Shown here in pieces: positions 21,790 through 31,881 of a stretch of 64,000 bases of DNA. This DNA is from Aurelia coerulea (Eukaryota > Cnidaria > Scyphozoa > Semaeostomeae > Ulmaridae): assembly GCA_039566865.1 (NCBI GenBank), contig CM076944.1, positions 15,212,501 to 15,276,500 of the forward strand, read 5' to 3'. The notes below the pieces were generated by a model that worked only from the letters and a program-made list of their open reading frames with translations, did no database searches and had not been told where the DNA came from. The position numbers and the translations under genes were made by a program. Every line of letters starts with the position of its first letter. Position 1 is the first letter of the stretch.

Positions 21790-23023
21790 CAAACAAGAAA
21801 AATATATGTAGCTAATAAGCTAATTAACGCCAACAAATAAGTCAAAGCTTAGCTTATGATATAATTTGCTACTTTAAAACCTACAAGAACCCTAAATCTT
21901 TAATGAAAACTTTGCACAATCTGCAGATGCAAGTATTTCCATTCCATAATTTTATTTTCCGCTTGAATTCAGAAAGTGCATTGTAATCTTTAATCTCTTC
22001 GGCAATGAGGACAACTAAAGGTGACTTCTGTACTGAATATTCTCTATTCCGTATGCTGTTGTCTTTATATTTGGCAACTGCAGATGATTTTCATTAAAAA
22101 AAAAGTGTAATGAATATTTCTTTCAGTGAAAATGTTGTTCATAATTGTTTGATTTAGATTGTTTTTTGTTTTGAATATTTCAATCATTAACAATTGCAGA
22201 TTGTGCTGATGAATGGTAACGTATTTTTTCTTCAACTTTTCTAGCTCTGAGGCACTATCTTTGCATACCAATCGCAATGCTCTTTCGTGAATGCGATTTA
22301 ATTTTGAATTAGTTGCCCTATCATTAAACATCCATACAAGTGGATAATAATTGAATTGTGCCCGCCTTTTTATACAAATCTTGAACATGTTTTTTGAAAC
22401 TTAATTTCTTAACAAAAGTCACAACTAGCAGCTTTTCATAATCACTTTCCTTAATTCTTGAATTTCCAATTGTGACAGTTGTTTCGGTGCTTTTATCATC
22501 AGGTGGCATTTTTCATTATTTTGCTTCAAAAAGTTGTAAGAAACCCATTTTACTATCACAGAGCTGTCTTCTTCTAATTGTCTAACAATAGTATCAAGAT
22601 CCGGATGGCATGCAAAGATTGTGGTATCATCAGCATAGTTACATATCTTTGTGTGATGTACATAAAAGAAGACATCATTTATAAAGATATTAAAGAACAA
22701 AGGCTCCAGGACCGACCCTTGTGGTACTCCCGCTTTAATTTCTTTCCATTCACTAAAAGAGCTGTTGGTCTTTAATTTCTGTTGTCTCTTTGATAGATAG
22801 CTTCTTATGAGCTGAAGGGCGTCCATATTCAGTCCATAGGCACTCAGTTTTGCTATTAAATGCTCACGGTTTACACAATCAAAAGCCTTTGAAAGATCCA
22901 TGAACACTGCCCCTGCAAGTCCCTTGTTATCAATGCTGTTCTTACAATATTGCAAAAAGTTCAACAAAACATGCTGCGTGTTGTACCCTTTTCTAAAGCC
23001 TCCTAATAGTGTGAAATAAGCAC
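21790..23023 (-). pseudogene. LINE family 2 fragment (RT and C terminus), degenerate
   Basis: Minus-strand reading from 23023: GGFRKGYNTQHVLLNFLQYC, GAVFMDLSKAFDCVN, IKAGVPQGSVLEPLFFNIFIND, NYADDTTIFA with both catalytic Asp residues, then NEKCHLM. After a shift comes the thumb (KESDYEKLLVVTFVKKLSF), then NRIHERALRLVCKD and LQLLMIEIFKTKNNLNQ. The same blocks occur in the copy at 5170-6610. The 5' end is cut by the foldback MITE at 23026 and I find no LINE sequence beyond it. The 3' tail near 21790-21860 matches the family ends. Confidence 0.85.
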
Positions 23024-23025
23024 TA

Positions 23026-23630
23026 CCGGGTGCGCCAAAATAAACTATGCACGTTTGGCAGACCACAATAAATCGTACACTGGACCGATTTTGAAGATGT
23101 ATGACTTAATCTTTAGCAGAAGGCCTGACTTAGATTCTAGGACTTTCTGCAAATTTTTCCGTTTTCAGTTTTTAGAGCTAGAAGCGAGTTTCTTGAAATT
23201 TTAGTTTTCGAAAATACTGAAAACGATCAAAAAACGTCGATCAAATTTTAAAGGACTCAACATGAATGAACAAAGAGAAAACGTTTTCAGGGTGATTTGG
23301 GGATTTAGTACGAACTCTCGTGCGGCAGATAACAATTAGTCGATTTCTAAAGCCCAAATCACCACGAACAAGTTCTCTCTTTGTCCATTTATATGGATTC
23401 TTTAGAAAGCTTGATCGATGTTTTTTTTATCGTTTTCAGTGTTTTCGAAAACTAAAATTCTAAGAAACTCGCTTCTTGCTCTTAAAAACTGAAAATGTAA
23501 AAAATTGCAAATAATTCCAGTATCTAATTCAGGCTTGCTGCCACAGATTAAGTCATAATCTTCAAAATCGGTCCAGTGTACGATTTATTGTGGCCTGCCA
23601 AACGTGCATACTTTATTTTGGCGCACCCGG
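23026..23630. mobile_element. Foldback MITE of the Tc1/mariner type (TA duplication)
   Basis: Begins CCGGGTGCGCCAAAATAAA and ends with the inverse; TA lies on both sides (23024-23025, 23631-23632). The arms pair almost throughout: for example ATCGTACACTGGACCGATTT at 23071 returns inverted at 23566, and GCGAGTTTCTTGAAATTTTA at 23190 returns near 23455. Only a small loop near 23310-23335 is unpaired. There is no transposase. Confidence 0.9.
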
Positions 23631-23691
23631 TATTGTTAGACATTACCTTGACCAGGTTTTGGTCGGGGACGTGCCATCGATGCTTCAAAAA

Positions 23692-23880
23692 CATACCCGT
23701 TCCTTATACCAATTTTCCGAAAAAGTATACCCGACCTTATACCAATTTTCCGAAAATGTATACCCGACCTCATACTTGTACCAAAATCTCGAAATTCGAT
23801 ACCGTTCCTTATACCAAAATCGTGAAAATCGATACCGTTCCTTGTACCTAAATCGCGAAAATCGATGCCCTTCCCGATGG
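23692..23880 (+). repeat. ~34-bp minisatellite, about five diverged units
   Basis: Units share the frame CGTTCCTTATACCAA..CGAAAA..TATACC with A/T-rich changes; the third has an extra TACTTG. In plus frames it reads as an 11-12 residue Tyr-rich repeat, but there is no evidence for a gene. Confidence 0.8.
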
Positions 23881-24680
23881 CACGTACCCGTACCCAAAAT
23901 ATGTGTAGTGCTCCCCCCCCCCCCAGGCAGACATCCTCTTTCAAAGCATTTAAAAATGCCCTAAACTATTTACTTTGTTGCTTCTTTATCATTTATTTAT
24001 TATTGCAATTAGACTAGGGTTTTACTTTTGATAGCTTGATTTTTGAGATGTTATACACAGCTCCCCGAAAAGCTGTCGTTCTTGACTGACGGGGTAACCT
24101 TGTTTAGCGAATTTAAAATGAAATGAAGTGAAATTGGTTATCCCATATCCAGCCAGCCAGCCAGGCATCGTAAATTCCGTATTTGCCCTCAGAAAAGGAT
24201 CGATACCGCATCCCACCAAATCTATTGTGCACCGTGTAAGTTGGGCTGCTGCTGTCCCACTAACAAATTGCAGTTATTACCTTGCCAATAGAGTCGTTTG
24301 TTCACAAAAATTCTGTTAAGTTATACCACAAGAGTTAAATGAGGCTTATCTGTTAACTCCGCAGGCCAAAATGATTGCCCTGGCATCTTGCTGTCCATTT
24401 ATGCTAGCAAATATACTTTCGAAAGAAAACCTTGTCAAGGAAAGTTCGCATTACACTGGACAACGAACTTATCAAGGAAACTTACTTGTGTAGAAAATGT
24501 AAATCATGCATAGTGCCATCAAGAACTTGTTTCTCTTTTATCCTGTTCGTTGTTTATTAGATTCTGTTCTTCCATAGATTTGTCTTGGTTTTTACATGAC
24601 AATCCTGTCGTACTCTTTAGCCTCTAACTATTAGCCAAACATATGAAATTGAGCTAACAAGATACTTATTGAACTTTCAG
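23881..24680 (+). other. Non-coding, includes a poly(C) run; presumed intron
   Basis: A run of C at about 23911-23924 and (CCAG)n at 24158-24172. A pyrimidine-containing acceptor (TTGAACTTTCAG) ends the stretch at 24680. Confidence 0.5.
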
Positions 24681-24803
24681 GAGGCTGCTGAAGATGTAAC
24701 TTTCCACGAAGCAAATCAAGCTAGAATAATTACGCTTAACAGGCCAAAGGCGTTAAATGCTTTGAATTTATCCATGATTAGGAAGATTCACCCGAAATTG
24801 AAG
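24681..24803 (+). CDS. HIBCH: HIBCH-like exon (3-hydroxyisobutyryl-CoA hydrolase), N-terminal
   Basis: A 41-codon exon between AACTTTCAG and GTAGGA, phase 0 at both ends. It encodes [13 protein letters not shown], then [20 protein letters not shown] and RKIHPKLK. The I-T-L-N-R-P-K-x-L-N-A-L-x-x-x-M-I core is the N-terminal signature of the enoyl-CoA hydratase/isomerase fold as found in HIBCH, a mitochondrial enzyme that hydrolyses 3-hydroxyisobutyryl-CoA in valine breakdown. The spacing to the next exon and its W-(D/E)-x-D start favour HIBCH over other crotonase-fold proteins. Later exons are not found, so completeness is unknown. Confidence 0.85.
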
Positions 24804-25285
24804 GTAGGAAGATTTGGAAGAAAAATCTACTTGCTCTTGCGTCAATATGTTGGTTTTCATCGCAAGCAGGGTAACTTCGTTTGAGGATGATACTTTTGCG
24901 ATAAAGAATATTGCTTGTTTTTAATGCAGATACCATAGCAGCCAGCAGGTGCTGATATCAATGACATTGTTTACAGTTCTTCTACGGCAAGGTTCTGCCA
25001 GAACAGCACACGTTATAAGCTATATTTTTCGACCTTAGTCTTAGACCACGTTTTCATTGTGCCGGTACAGTTATGATCCGTTACAAAGTTGTTGCGGTTC
25101 AAGAACGTTTACACTGCTCCAGAACAAAGGTTTTTTTAGGCATAGACAGAATGAACAAAATTTTTACGGATTAGCAGCAGCAGTGTAAACTGGAGGCTAA
25201 CCTGCTATACTCCTGTTACGGATCCAAAGTTGTACCGGCAGATCGGTTTGAAGCTCATTTTGGTTTTCGATTGAAGCCCTTGGAG

Positions 25286-25390
25286 TGCTCACATGTGCAG
25301 GCGAAATGAAATTCAGGTCGACCTGAAATTCATTTCGGTTTATCAGGTCGGTCTGAGTTTTCAGGTCGACCTGAAATTTTCATGTGAGCA
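25286..25390. mobile_element. Small palindromic MITE-like unit
   Basis: TGCTCACATG at the left and CATGTGAGCA at the right are perfect inverted ends. The interior has three AGGTCGACCTGAAAT-like palindromes. No clear target duplication. Confidence 0.5.
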
Positions 25391-25579
25391 GAAACTTTTT
25401 ACGTTTTGTGGTGAAATGAATGTTCAAAACAAGTGTGAATGACATTCCTTGCGTTCCTTTGGCAATCAAAACAATCAAGATAAATCTTCAACAATGCAAT
25501 CATAATTGTTCTGATTGACAGGAGAACGCACGCATTGTTTGTATTCAGGAACATTTTTGTGAAATGCGCATGTGCAGGA

Positions 25580-25650
25580 TAAGGATTTGGACCTTGCCAT
25601 TTACCCATTGTGTTGCCCCATTGGGTAAATGACCTGGTCCAAACCCTTAT
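25580..25650. repeat. Imperfect hairpin of about 70 bp
   Basis: AAGGATTTGGACC..CATTTACCCA pairs with TGGGTAAATG..GGTCCAAACCCTT around a short loop. Probably a tiny MITE. Confidence 0.6.
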
Positions 25651-25760
25651 TTCTGAGTAAAATAATTGTTTATTGATGGCAGATTCGGAATCTGCATGGT
25701 CGAATTAGTACAAATTAAGGAAAAAATTTGAGCTAAAATCATTCTAAAAAAAGCTCAATT

Positions 25761-25943
25761 ATGACGTCATCGAATTGATGACGTCATATAAATTTTACTA
25801 ATGTCGTCAAAATCCAAAAAACTATAGATCATTCGAAAGCTCTAATCAAATGCAATCTAACTGCAGTATTTTCAATCACATTAGACTTACATGCAAAGAG
25901 TTAGACCCACTTTTGTTGTAAAAAGTGTCAATTGTTGACGTCA
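25761..25943. promoter_or_regulatory. Three TGACGTCA (CRE-type) words, two as a palindrome
   Basis: TGACGTCA lies at 25762-25769 and 25779-25786, arranged as inverted copies around GAATT, with a third at 25936-25943. TGACGTCA is the CREB/ATF consensus. It may equally be part of an unrecognised repeat; function is not shown. Confidence 0.3.
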
Positions 25944-26644
25944 TCAAAATAGACACTTTCGGTGAAAATAAAAAATGTTTCCAAGTCTTATTTGAATCTC
26001 CATGGTTGATTTAGTAGGAATGAAGCATAAAATCAAAGGTTAGGCAGATTCTTAGATCGCTTGAGAAATTTCCCTGCCTAAAGTGTTGTCTTGAAAGAAA
26101 AGGAGAATGACCCAATTTCCTATTTCACAGTATTACAGCAATAATTTTGAGTACGGAGAACAAAATCTGCAAATTGTAAAAGTTTCTTGATCATTTGAAG
26201 AAGAGGCCTATACTTTCCTGTAAGCGTCTTTTCACCAAGAAAACTACCTGGGCCTAAAACTTCATTTGGCAGCTGTTCCGTGCTTGCGTGTTCCTGCTGC
26301 ATAGCTGCTCAACCAAAATGAATTTGACTGCATACAAGAAACTTGTAATGCGAAACTTAGGTCCCCGAATCTACTAGGTTTCTTAAATTTGAGGACATTT
26401 TTCGTACCGAAACGGTATTGTTAATTGTTTTACTTTTGATGCTATAAGATATAAGAAATCGGTTGGGTAAAAGAAATCCAACACACTTTTCTCAATTGAA
26501 ATGTGACTTCAAAAGCATTTTTATTTAGCTACGAGAGTAATGTTTCAAATCAAAAGAAAAATGGTAACTCATAATCTTAGTTTCAACTCATACTTTTGAG
26601 TTTCTGACTTGCAACTTTCGTTCAACTCGCAAATGTTTAAGGAG

Positions 26645-26885
26645 TCAAGAATAATTCATCTTCATAACACTCGAGCTTCAGGCAGGAGGAACTTATTCAT
26701 TGAAAGAGGAAATTGCTGTGAATACACGAAAATGTTTCAATTTTATGGAAGCAAATTTATGGTACTCTTTGCCAATTGAAGTAAGGCAAGCGTCCTCACT
26801 AGAACAGTTCAAAAAATGTAGTTTTAGCTACTTTATGGATATTTTCAAGTGTGAAAACTACACACAATATAAATGGTCAATATAA
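26645..26885 (+). pseudogene. LINE C-terminal fragment
   Basis: One frame gives IIHLHNTRASGRRNLFIERG; after a shift the next gives FNFMEANLWYSLPIEVRQAS, LEQFKKCSFSYFMDIF and a stop. This is the usual end of a CR1/L2-like polymerase. It lies in sense in the HIBCH intron. Nothing upstream can be joined to it. Confidence 0.65.
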
Positions 26886-27135
26886 TTTATTTTCTTTCAT
26901 TGATTTTACCACTTGTATTTATAACATATGTGTACATTGAATATTTCATTGCTATCTTAAAATTTTAAGGTTTATTTTAAAGTGACTCTTTTTCAGGAAG
27001 TAAATGGACTCTTATATTTAAAAGTATTGTGGATTGCCTTTTGTAAATATATTTCTATTTTTTTTTTGTTTATTTTAGTGGACCAGGCTGTAAACAAGCT
27101 TTTGCTTAGCCCTGTAATCCACGTAAAAGAATTGA

Positions 27136-27166
<31 letters not shown>

Positions 27167-27240
27167 CATACATACATACATACATACATACATACATACA
27201 TACATACATACATACATACATACATACATACATACATACA
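27136..27240. repeat. (CATA)n microsatellite
   Basis: About 26 perfect tetranucleotide units; frames through it encode YIHT repeats by chance. Confidence 0.97.
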
Positions 27241-27302
27241 AATTTGTGTAACTGGTAGCTCGTAACTCGCACACTAAATGGAGCTCGCAGCTCGCACCAA
27301 GC

Positions 27303-27900
27303 TACATGGTATCCAAAAAAATTCTGCCCCTTTTGCCTGAAAATTGCAACAAAACGACAAAAGATTCTCGCCAAACTTTTGAATGATGTTGCTCTTCAGA
27401 TATTCAATTAAAGTTTGCTACCATTCCCATAATAAATCCGTTGAAAAACGATTAAGCTATGACTTTCAGGAGGCCAAATTTGCTTGATGACTGAAACTAG
27501 AGGTCGACTATTTGGTCTTACTATTTTGCAGCATTAAATAGCTTAATGGATGAAATGAAACAGCAGCCTCCAATGTCATAGCTGTCGTGAAAATTCCGAT
27601 AATCATCAGATAGTTCAACTATTTCTGACGTTACAGAAACTATTTTTTACATAAAGTGAAGCTATTTATTGCTGCAAAATATTAAGACAAAATGGCCGAC
27701 GGCTGGTTTCAGTCATCTGGCAAATTTGGTCTTCTGAAGGTCATAGCTGCATTATTTGTCAACGGATTTTTACGGGGATGGCGGCAAGCTTTATTTGAAC
27801 ATCTGAAGAGCAACATCATATAAAAGTTTCGCGAGAATCTTTTGCCGTTTTGTCGCAATCTTTAGGCAAACGGGGCACAATTTTTTGGGACACTGTGTCT
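27303..27900. mobile_element. Foldback MITE, mariner type, copy 1 (diverged)
   Basis: The same family as 31073-31668. The left arm has ATTCTGCCCCTTTTGCC and AAAGATTCTCGCCAAAC; the right arm has their inverses, ending ACGGGGCACAATTTTTTGGG ACAC. Arms pair over about 200 bp. The borders are decayed and the TA duplication is not certain. Confidence 0.75.
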
Positions 27901-28214
27901 ATCATGTTTTTCAGATAGTAGGCAAGCAAAATCTTGCCAGGCAACTTTTCAAAGATTATCCAAGCATTTCGACTAAATTCAATTGAAATATCGTTGAAAG
28001 GCTTTGAGTTAGAAGGCTAGTCGTGATGTAGTTCCTTTGAAGTGTTTTTAACTTGTTTTGTCGACTTGTTTTGGTTTGGTTGCATAGTTATTAGTGTGGC
28101 CGGTTATAAACATCTTGCAAATTCTTTGTTCCACACATGCATTTTGGAAAGTGATTTTCATTTCAAATGCTCTTTCATCGCATATTGCTTTCAAGAATTC
28201 ATGTAATATTGCAG

Positions 28215-28299
28215 GAATGGGATGAAGATAGTGACGTGCGACTTGTGATTATCAAGGGAACAGGAAATAAAGCTTTCTGTGCTGGAGGAGATGTACGAG
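28215..28299 (+). CDS. HIBCH: HIBCH-like exon with the oxyanion-hole motif
   Basis: Preceded by ATATTGCAG and followed by GTATGA. It encodes EWDEDSDVRLVIIKGTGNKA then FCAGGDVR plus one base (phase 1). K-G-x-x-x-K-A-F-C-A-G-G-D-(I/V)-R is a hallmark of HIBCH and the crotonase fold; the backbone of the A-G-G-D stretch contributes to the oxyanion hole that stabilises the thioester intermediate. It joins in frame to the exon at 24681. The catalytic acidic residues would be in later exons that I do not find in the window. A half MITE starts only 46 bp after the donor. Confidence 0.88.
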
Positions 28300-28345
28300 G
28301 TATGAACGCTGTTGGATTATTCTTTTATCAGAATCGAGTCTTCTA

Positions 28346-28575
28346 CTGAGTGTCCCAAAAATGTTATACATATTTGTTTGAGTCCAGTGACAAGAATTTA
28401 GCCTTATAAATGGCTAATTAATTTGAAATGTTCGTCAATAGTTAACTTGAGCATAGATACCTCGTTTGTTGATATTGGTGTTCAGAGAGCTGAAGTATTA
28501 ATCCTGAAAGTTCAAATTGTCCCGCACGTCCAAACCAGAGCTTTGGCCTTTTGGCCTAAGCCAATAGATTGTTTT
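28346..28575 (+). mobile_element. Half of a mariner-type MITE (family of 54948-55915)
   Basis: Starts CTGAGTGTCCCAAAAATG after TA and follows the left arm of the 54948 element (TAGTTAACTTGA, TTTGTTGATATTGGTG, CCAAACCAGAGCTTT). The second arm is missing. Confidence 0.7.
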
Positions 28576-28825
28576 GCTATTCTTAAAAGGATGTGTCTGA
28601 ATCGATAGATATTTTGATACTACATTTTGTAGAATTTTCGAATCTGCATAAATCTACAGAAGCTCTGACGCCACTAGATCGAAATCTTTTGTTGTAGGAC
28701 AGCGAAAAGGTCTTTTCCTAAAGTGAATAGAAATTAAAAACTAAGAATAAAGAAAATGGGAAACTGCACAATGGGTGACTTATGTCAAACAGAGTTTGGG
28801 ACCCTTGCTTTTCATACTGTACCGA

Positions 28826-28972
28826 GGCTACTTATCACTGCAAAATAGGAAGGCACATTTGGTCCTCTGAATGTCATAACTCCATCTTTTTTCAACGGAT
28901 TTTTACGGGGATGGCAGCAAACTTTATTTGAGTATATGAAGCGCAACATCATATAAAAGTTTGGCGAGAATC
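28826..28972 (+). mobile_element. Half of a foldback MITE (family of 31073-31668)
   Basis: Matches the right arm of that family from ACTGCAAAATAGGAAGGCAC to AAAGTTTGGCGAGAATC, then stops abruptly at a LINE fragment. Confidence 0.7.
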
Positions 28973-29795
28973 ATGAACTTCTAACAGACCTGAAAAACGA
29001 GCTGGACAAGATATCGAATTGGATGAGAATTAATAAACTTAGCTTGAATGCCAGCAAAAGTGAAGACATGGCAATAGGCCACAGGTGATAGCTTATTAGG
29101 GTAGGCATACTGTCAATAGAAAAATAACTTCTTCTTTTTCTATTGACTATAGGGTAGGCAGTGATTTGCCTGATCTTGTTCTCAATAATGAAGTTCTTAA
29201 AGGGGTTGACAAGTAAAAATATTTAGGAATCAAGATCGACGGAAGCCTTAATTGGAAAGATCAGTACAAAACTGTCAAAACAAGCTGAAACGGTGAAGCT
29301 CCTTGAGGAAACTGAAAAACATATCCTTCCGCAAAGGATACTTCACGAAAACTCGAAGCTGTTTATTATTGTAATTCAAAATCAAATCAACGCAGCGAAA
29401 AAACCAGCGATCCTTTCGCGGAACGATTGTCCTTTCTACTTAACACCATAAAGTAGAGCATTTTTGTGTAAAGCGCTAACTGCTTATTCCCGTTTCTGTT
29501 GATACAATGTTCTTGATATTTTCGTATGGATCCATTAGCATTACAAAAAAGCGTTAAATGCAAATTCCCTGCTCGTGTGCTTGATACACATCACACCTGG
29601 CATGGGACGTCTTGGGAATTTCTATCGCGTCAGGTTGGTCTCTGCTGGGTTCAGATGGGTTGCTGCTGGGTTCAGGTAGGTTCAGCTGGGTTTAACTAAA
29701 AACAAATTACGACATTCTGTCCAACACCAAACTAGCCCAACTGCAACGATTTCAAACAAGGGCAAAGAAGCTAATAGAAAATGCCAAGTATGAGG
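28973..29795 (+). pseudogene. LINE reverse transcriptase remnant
   Basis: Three recognisable scraps on one strand: ELLTDLKNELDKISNWMRIN followed by KLSLNASKSEDMAIGHR (28976-29085), then VDK-stop-KYLGIKIDGSLNWKDQ (about 29205-29265), then DILSNTKLAQLQRFQTRAKK LIENA (about 29708-29790). They are the post-catalytic palm, the thumb and the C-terminal part of a CR1-like polymerase, with unrelated sequence and stops between. The catalytic palm is absent. Confidence 0.65.
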
Positions 29796-29799
29796 ACGG

Positions 29800-30480
29800 A
29801 TGTACGGAAACAAAGTTCATGACATTTTAAAAGAAAATTCAAAACTCCTTTTGGTAGATCATGAACACAAAGCGTTGTTCCAAAACAAGGTATTTTTGTC
29901 GTTTCGGAAGGCCAAAAGTCTTAAAGTTCAACGTGTTAGAGCAAAATTGCCGGTTGTTGGTGAGACTCCGTTGGTTATGGGTACATACAGGTGCAATGGC
30001 AGGAAGAGTTGCCAGATCTGCAATGTCATAACTGAGGGGGATAATTTTGAAAACTCGGACGAAAGTCGATCTTTTAAAAATTTTTCGGGGAGGTATAACT
30101 GCAACTCAGAGAATGTAGTGTATTTGCTACAATGTGTTGTGTGCATCAAAAAGTATGTAGGTAACACCAAAACAAAATTTAGGCAAAGATTCAATGTTTA
30201 CAAATCATATTTCAGATCTTACGCACGCAAACATAACGAGGGATCACTCGGCAGGGGTAAATTAATCCCACAAGCAAACTTTTTCAGTCAGTTCTTTGAG
30301 GGGAGCCACAATGGTAAATTCACGGTTAGGGTTAAAATAATCGATGGGGCTGATGATGTCTTTTCATTGCGACGTAAGGAACTTTTCTGGAAATACAAGC
30401 TGGGAACTTTTTTACCCAAGGGTTTGAATGAACGGGCTGCAGATGTAGAACTCGATATGTTTGCGTGTGGCGTGGCCTAA
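29800..30480 (+). CDS. PLE GIY-YIG endonuclease fragment
   Basis: An intact 226-codon fragment frame. Residues 1-65 match the basic linker between RT and endonuclease in PLEs (KSLKVQRVRAKLPV). CNGRKSCQICNVI is a Cys cluster seen in Neptune-type PLEs. The nuclease starts at YLLQCVVCIKKYVGNTKTKF: the GIY-YIG pair reads YLL...KYVG, and RQRFN supplies the conserved Arg. The later block has DVFSLRRKELFWKYKLGTF with the metal-binding Glu, then LPKGLNERAADVELDMF. The start codon is merely the first Met after truncation. GIY-YIG nucleases nick the target for PLE insertion; without RT this copy cannot move itself. Confidence 0.85.
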   Translation: MYGNKVHDILKENSKLLLVDHEHKALFQNKVFLSFRKAKSLKVQRVRAKLPVVGETPLVMGTYRCNGRKSCQICNVITEGDNFENSDESRSFKNFSGRYNCNSENVVYLLQCVVCIKKYVGNTKTKFRQRFNVYKSYFRSYARKHNEGSLGRGKLIPQANFFSQFFEGSHNGKFTVRVKIIDGADDVFSLRRKELFWKYKLGTFLPKGLNERAADVELDMFACGVA

Positions 30481-30933
30481 TTCCTGCCATTGTATCTGAT
30501 GTCTCTTGGGGGGTTTTGCTGGCGGTGCTCTATGGTCTTCCTATTTGGCTTCATGTTTTTTTGCATGTGGCGTTAGGGTGGAATCCCCTATCAAGCCATT
30601 CTGGATTCAGCAATTTGCGAATCATTGAAAGGTTAGATGGGAGGGTCGTGGGGTTGCCGGCTGGATCCTTTGGAGGTTTGGTCTGTGACTATTTTGATCC
30701 TCCTGGGTGAACATTTGCTAATATGCCAACCATTTCATTTTCTTGTTTACGCTAAAAAACAGTTTGGAACAAAAGGTGATTTTCATTCCCACTTGGTTTT
30801 AATTTCGGGGGTAGTCATGTTTCCTGGGAATAGGGTTCTTTGTAGTGAAAATGTAATTTTACTTTATCTTTAGTTTTACCTTGCCTTGTTTATCACGTAG
30901 TATAAATTATCGGTTGTCCTTTAGAAAGTAGTG

Positions 30934-30960
30934 CTGACGAAGATTTTTAATCGAAACGTT
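30934..30960 (+). ncRNA. Hammerhead-like ribozyme motif at PLE 3' end (1)
   Basis: CTGACGA, an extra A, stem GATT/AATC, then GAAAC-GTT. CUGANGA...GAAA is the hammerhead core; PLEs are known to carry hammerhead ribozymes near their ends. The added A before stem II and the weak stem I pairing lower confidence. Confidence 0.45.
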
Positions 30961-30993
30961 CCCTGATTCTAACAGTTGTGTTTTTATTTATTA

Positions 30994-31072
<79 letters not shown>
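30994..31072. repeat. (ATT)n microsatellite
   Basis: About 26 units, between a PLE end and a TA-flanked MITE; with 31674-31744 it was probably one tract split by that MITE. Confidence 0.95.
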
Positions 31073-31073
<1 letters not shown>

Positions 31074-31668
31074 AGGGTGTCCCAAAAAAAGTGTGCCCCG
31101 TTTGTCTGAAGACTGCAACAAAACGGCAAAAGATTCTCGCCAAACTTTCGCATGATGGTGCTCTTCAGATGTTCAATTAAAGTTTGCCACCATCCCCGTA
31201 AAAATCCGTTGAAAAATGATTGAGCTACGACATTCGGAAGACCAAATTTGCCTGACGACTGAAACCAGCAGTCGGCCATTTTGCCTTACTGTTTTGCAGT
31301 GATAAGTATCTTCACGTGAGGTAAGAAATAATTTCTGTGAGGTCAGAAATAGTGGAACTCTCCGAGGATTATCGGAATTTTCATGAGAGCTATGACATTG
31401 GAGGCTGCTGTTTCATTTTCATTCCATAAAGCTATTTATCGCTGCAAAATAGTAAGACAAAATGGCCGACCGCTGGTTTCAGTCATCAGGCAAATTTGGT
31501 CTTTTGAAGGTCATAGCTCCATCATTTTTCAACGGATTTTTACGGGGATGGTGGCAAACTTTAATTGAACATCTGAAGAGCACCATCATGCAAAAGTTTG
31601 GCGAGAATCTTTTGCCGTTTTGTCACAATCTTCAGACAAACGGGGCACAATTTTTTTGGGACACCTTG
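31073..31668. mobile_element. Foldback MITE, mariner type, copy 2
   Basis: Starts CAGGGTGTCCCAAAAAAAGT and ends with the inverse of CAAGGTGTCCCAAAAAAATT; TA on both sides (31071-31072, 31669-31670). The arms of about 220 bp pair nearly perfectly (for example ACGGCAAAAGATTCTCGCC on the left and its inverse on the right). Inserted within an (ATT)n tract. Confidence 0.9.
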
Positions 31669-31672
31669 TATA

Positions 31673-31673
<1 letters not shown>

Positions 31674-31744
<71 letters not shown>
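31674..31744. repeat. (ATT)n microsatellite
   Basis: About 23 units, abutting the 3' end of the RLE LINE fragment at 31745. Confidence 0.95.
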
Positions 31745-31881
31745 GATCAATATTCACTCGGCGTTGATGTTGACTGCCAGTTAACTGCTGGATAGCAAGT
31801 CAAGTCCCTTGGCTTTAGGTATCCAGTACTTTTCTCAGGATCTTTGCAGTTCCTAACAGACAAGCTTTTTGTAAAAGTTAT
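31745..31881 (-). repeat. RLE LINE family 2, 3'-end fragment (left direct repeat)
   Basis: GATCAATATTCACTCGG to GACAAGCTTTTTGTAAAAGTT. The same segment starts the copy at 35379 with three differences. It is either a very short 5'-truncated copy or a long target-site duplication of the element in between. Confidence 0.8.

Larger units (their letters stand above)
24804..26640 (+). other. HIBCH-like intron, 5' part; hairpins and scattered repeats
   Basis: No gene. The part at 25110-25196 has inverted ends (GTTTACACTGCTCC and AGCAGTGTAAAC), a possible small MITE. Other hairpins are listed separately. Confidence 0.5.
29796..30993 (+). mobile_element. 5'-truncated Penelope-like element (Neptune type)
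   Basis: Contains the linker and GIY-YIG domain of a Penelope-like element (PLE) and a 3' end with a hammerhead-like motif, then an (ATT)n tract. The reverse transcriptase is missing. Two further tails of this group occur at 44541-44654 and 56524-57242. Confidence 0.8.

Noticed and set aside
25286..25390. Target duplication for the small palindromic unit
   Set aside because: Flanking bases do not match beyond one or two positions.
27075..27374. YIHT / CMYV repeat proteins
   Set aside because: Translations of the (CATA)n microsatellite.
30465..30873. Short frames after the PLE ORF
   Set aside because: They lie in the PLE 3' untranslated part and have no motif.
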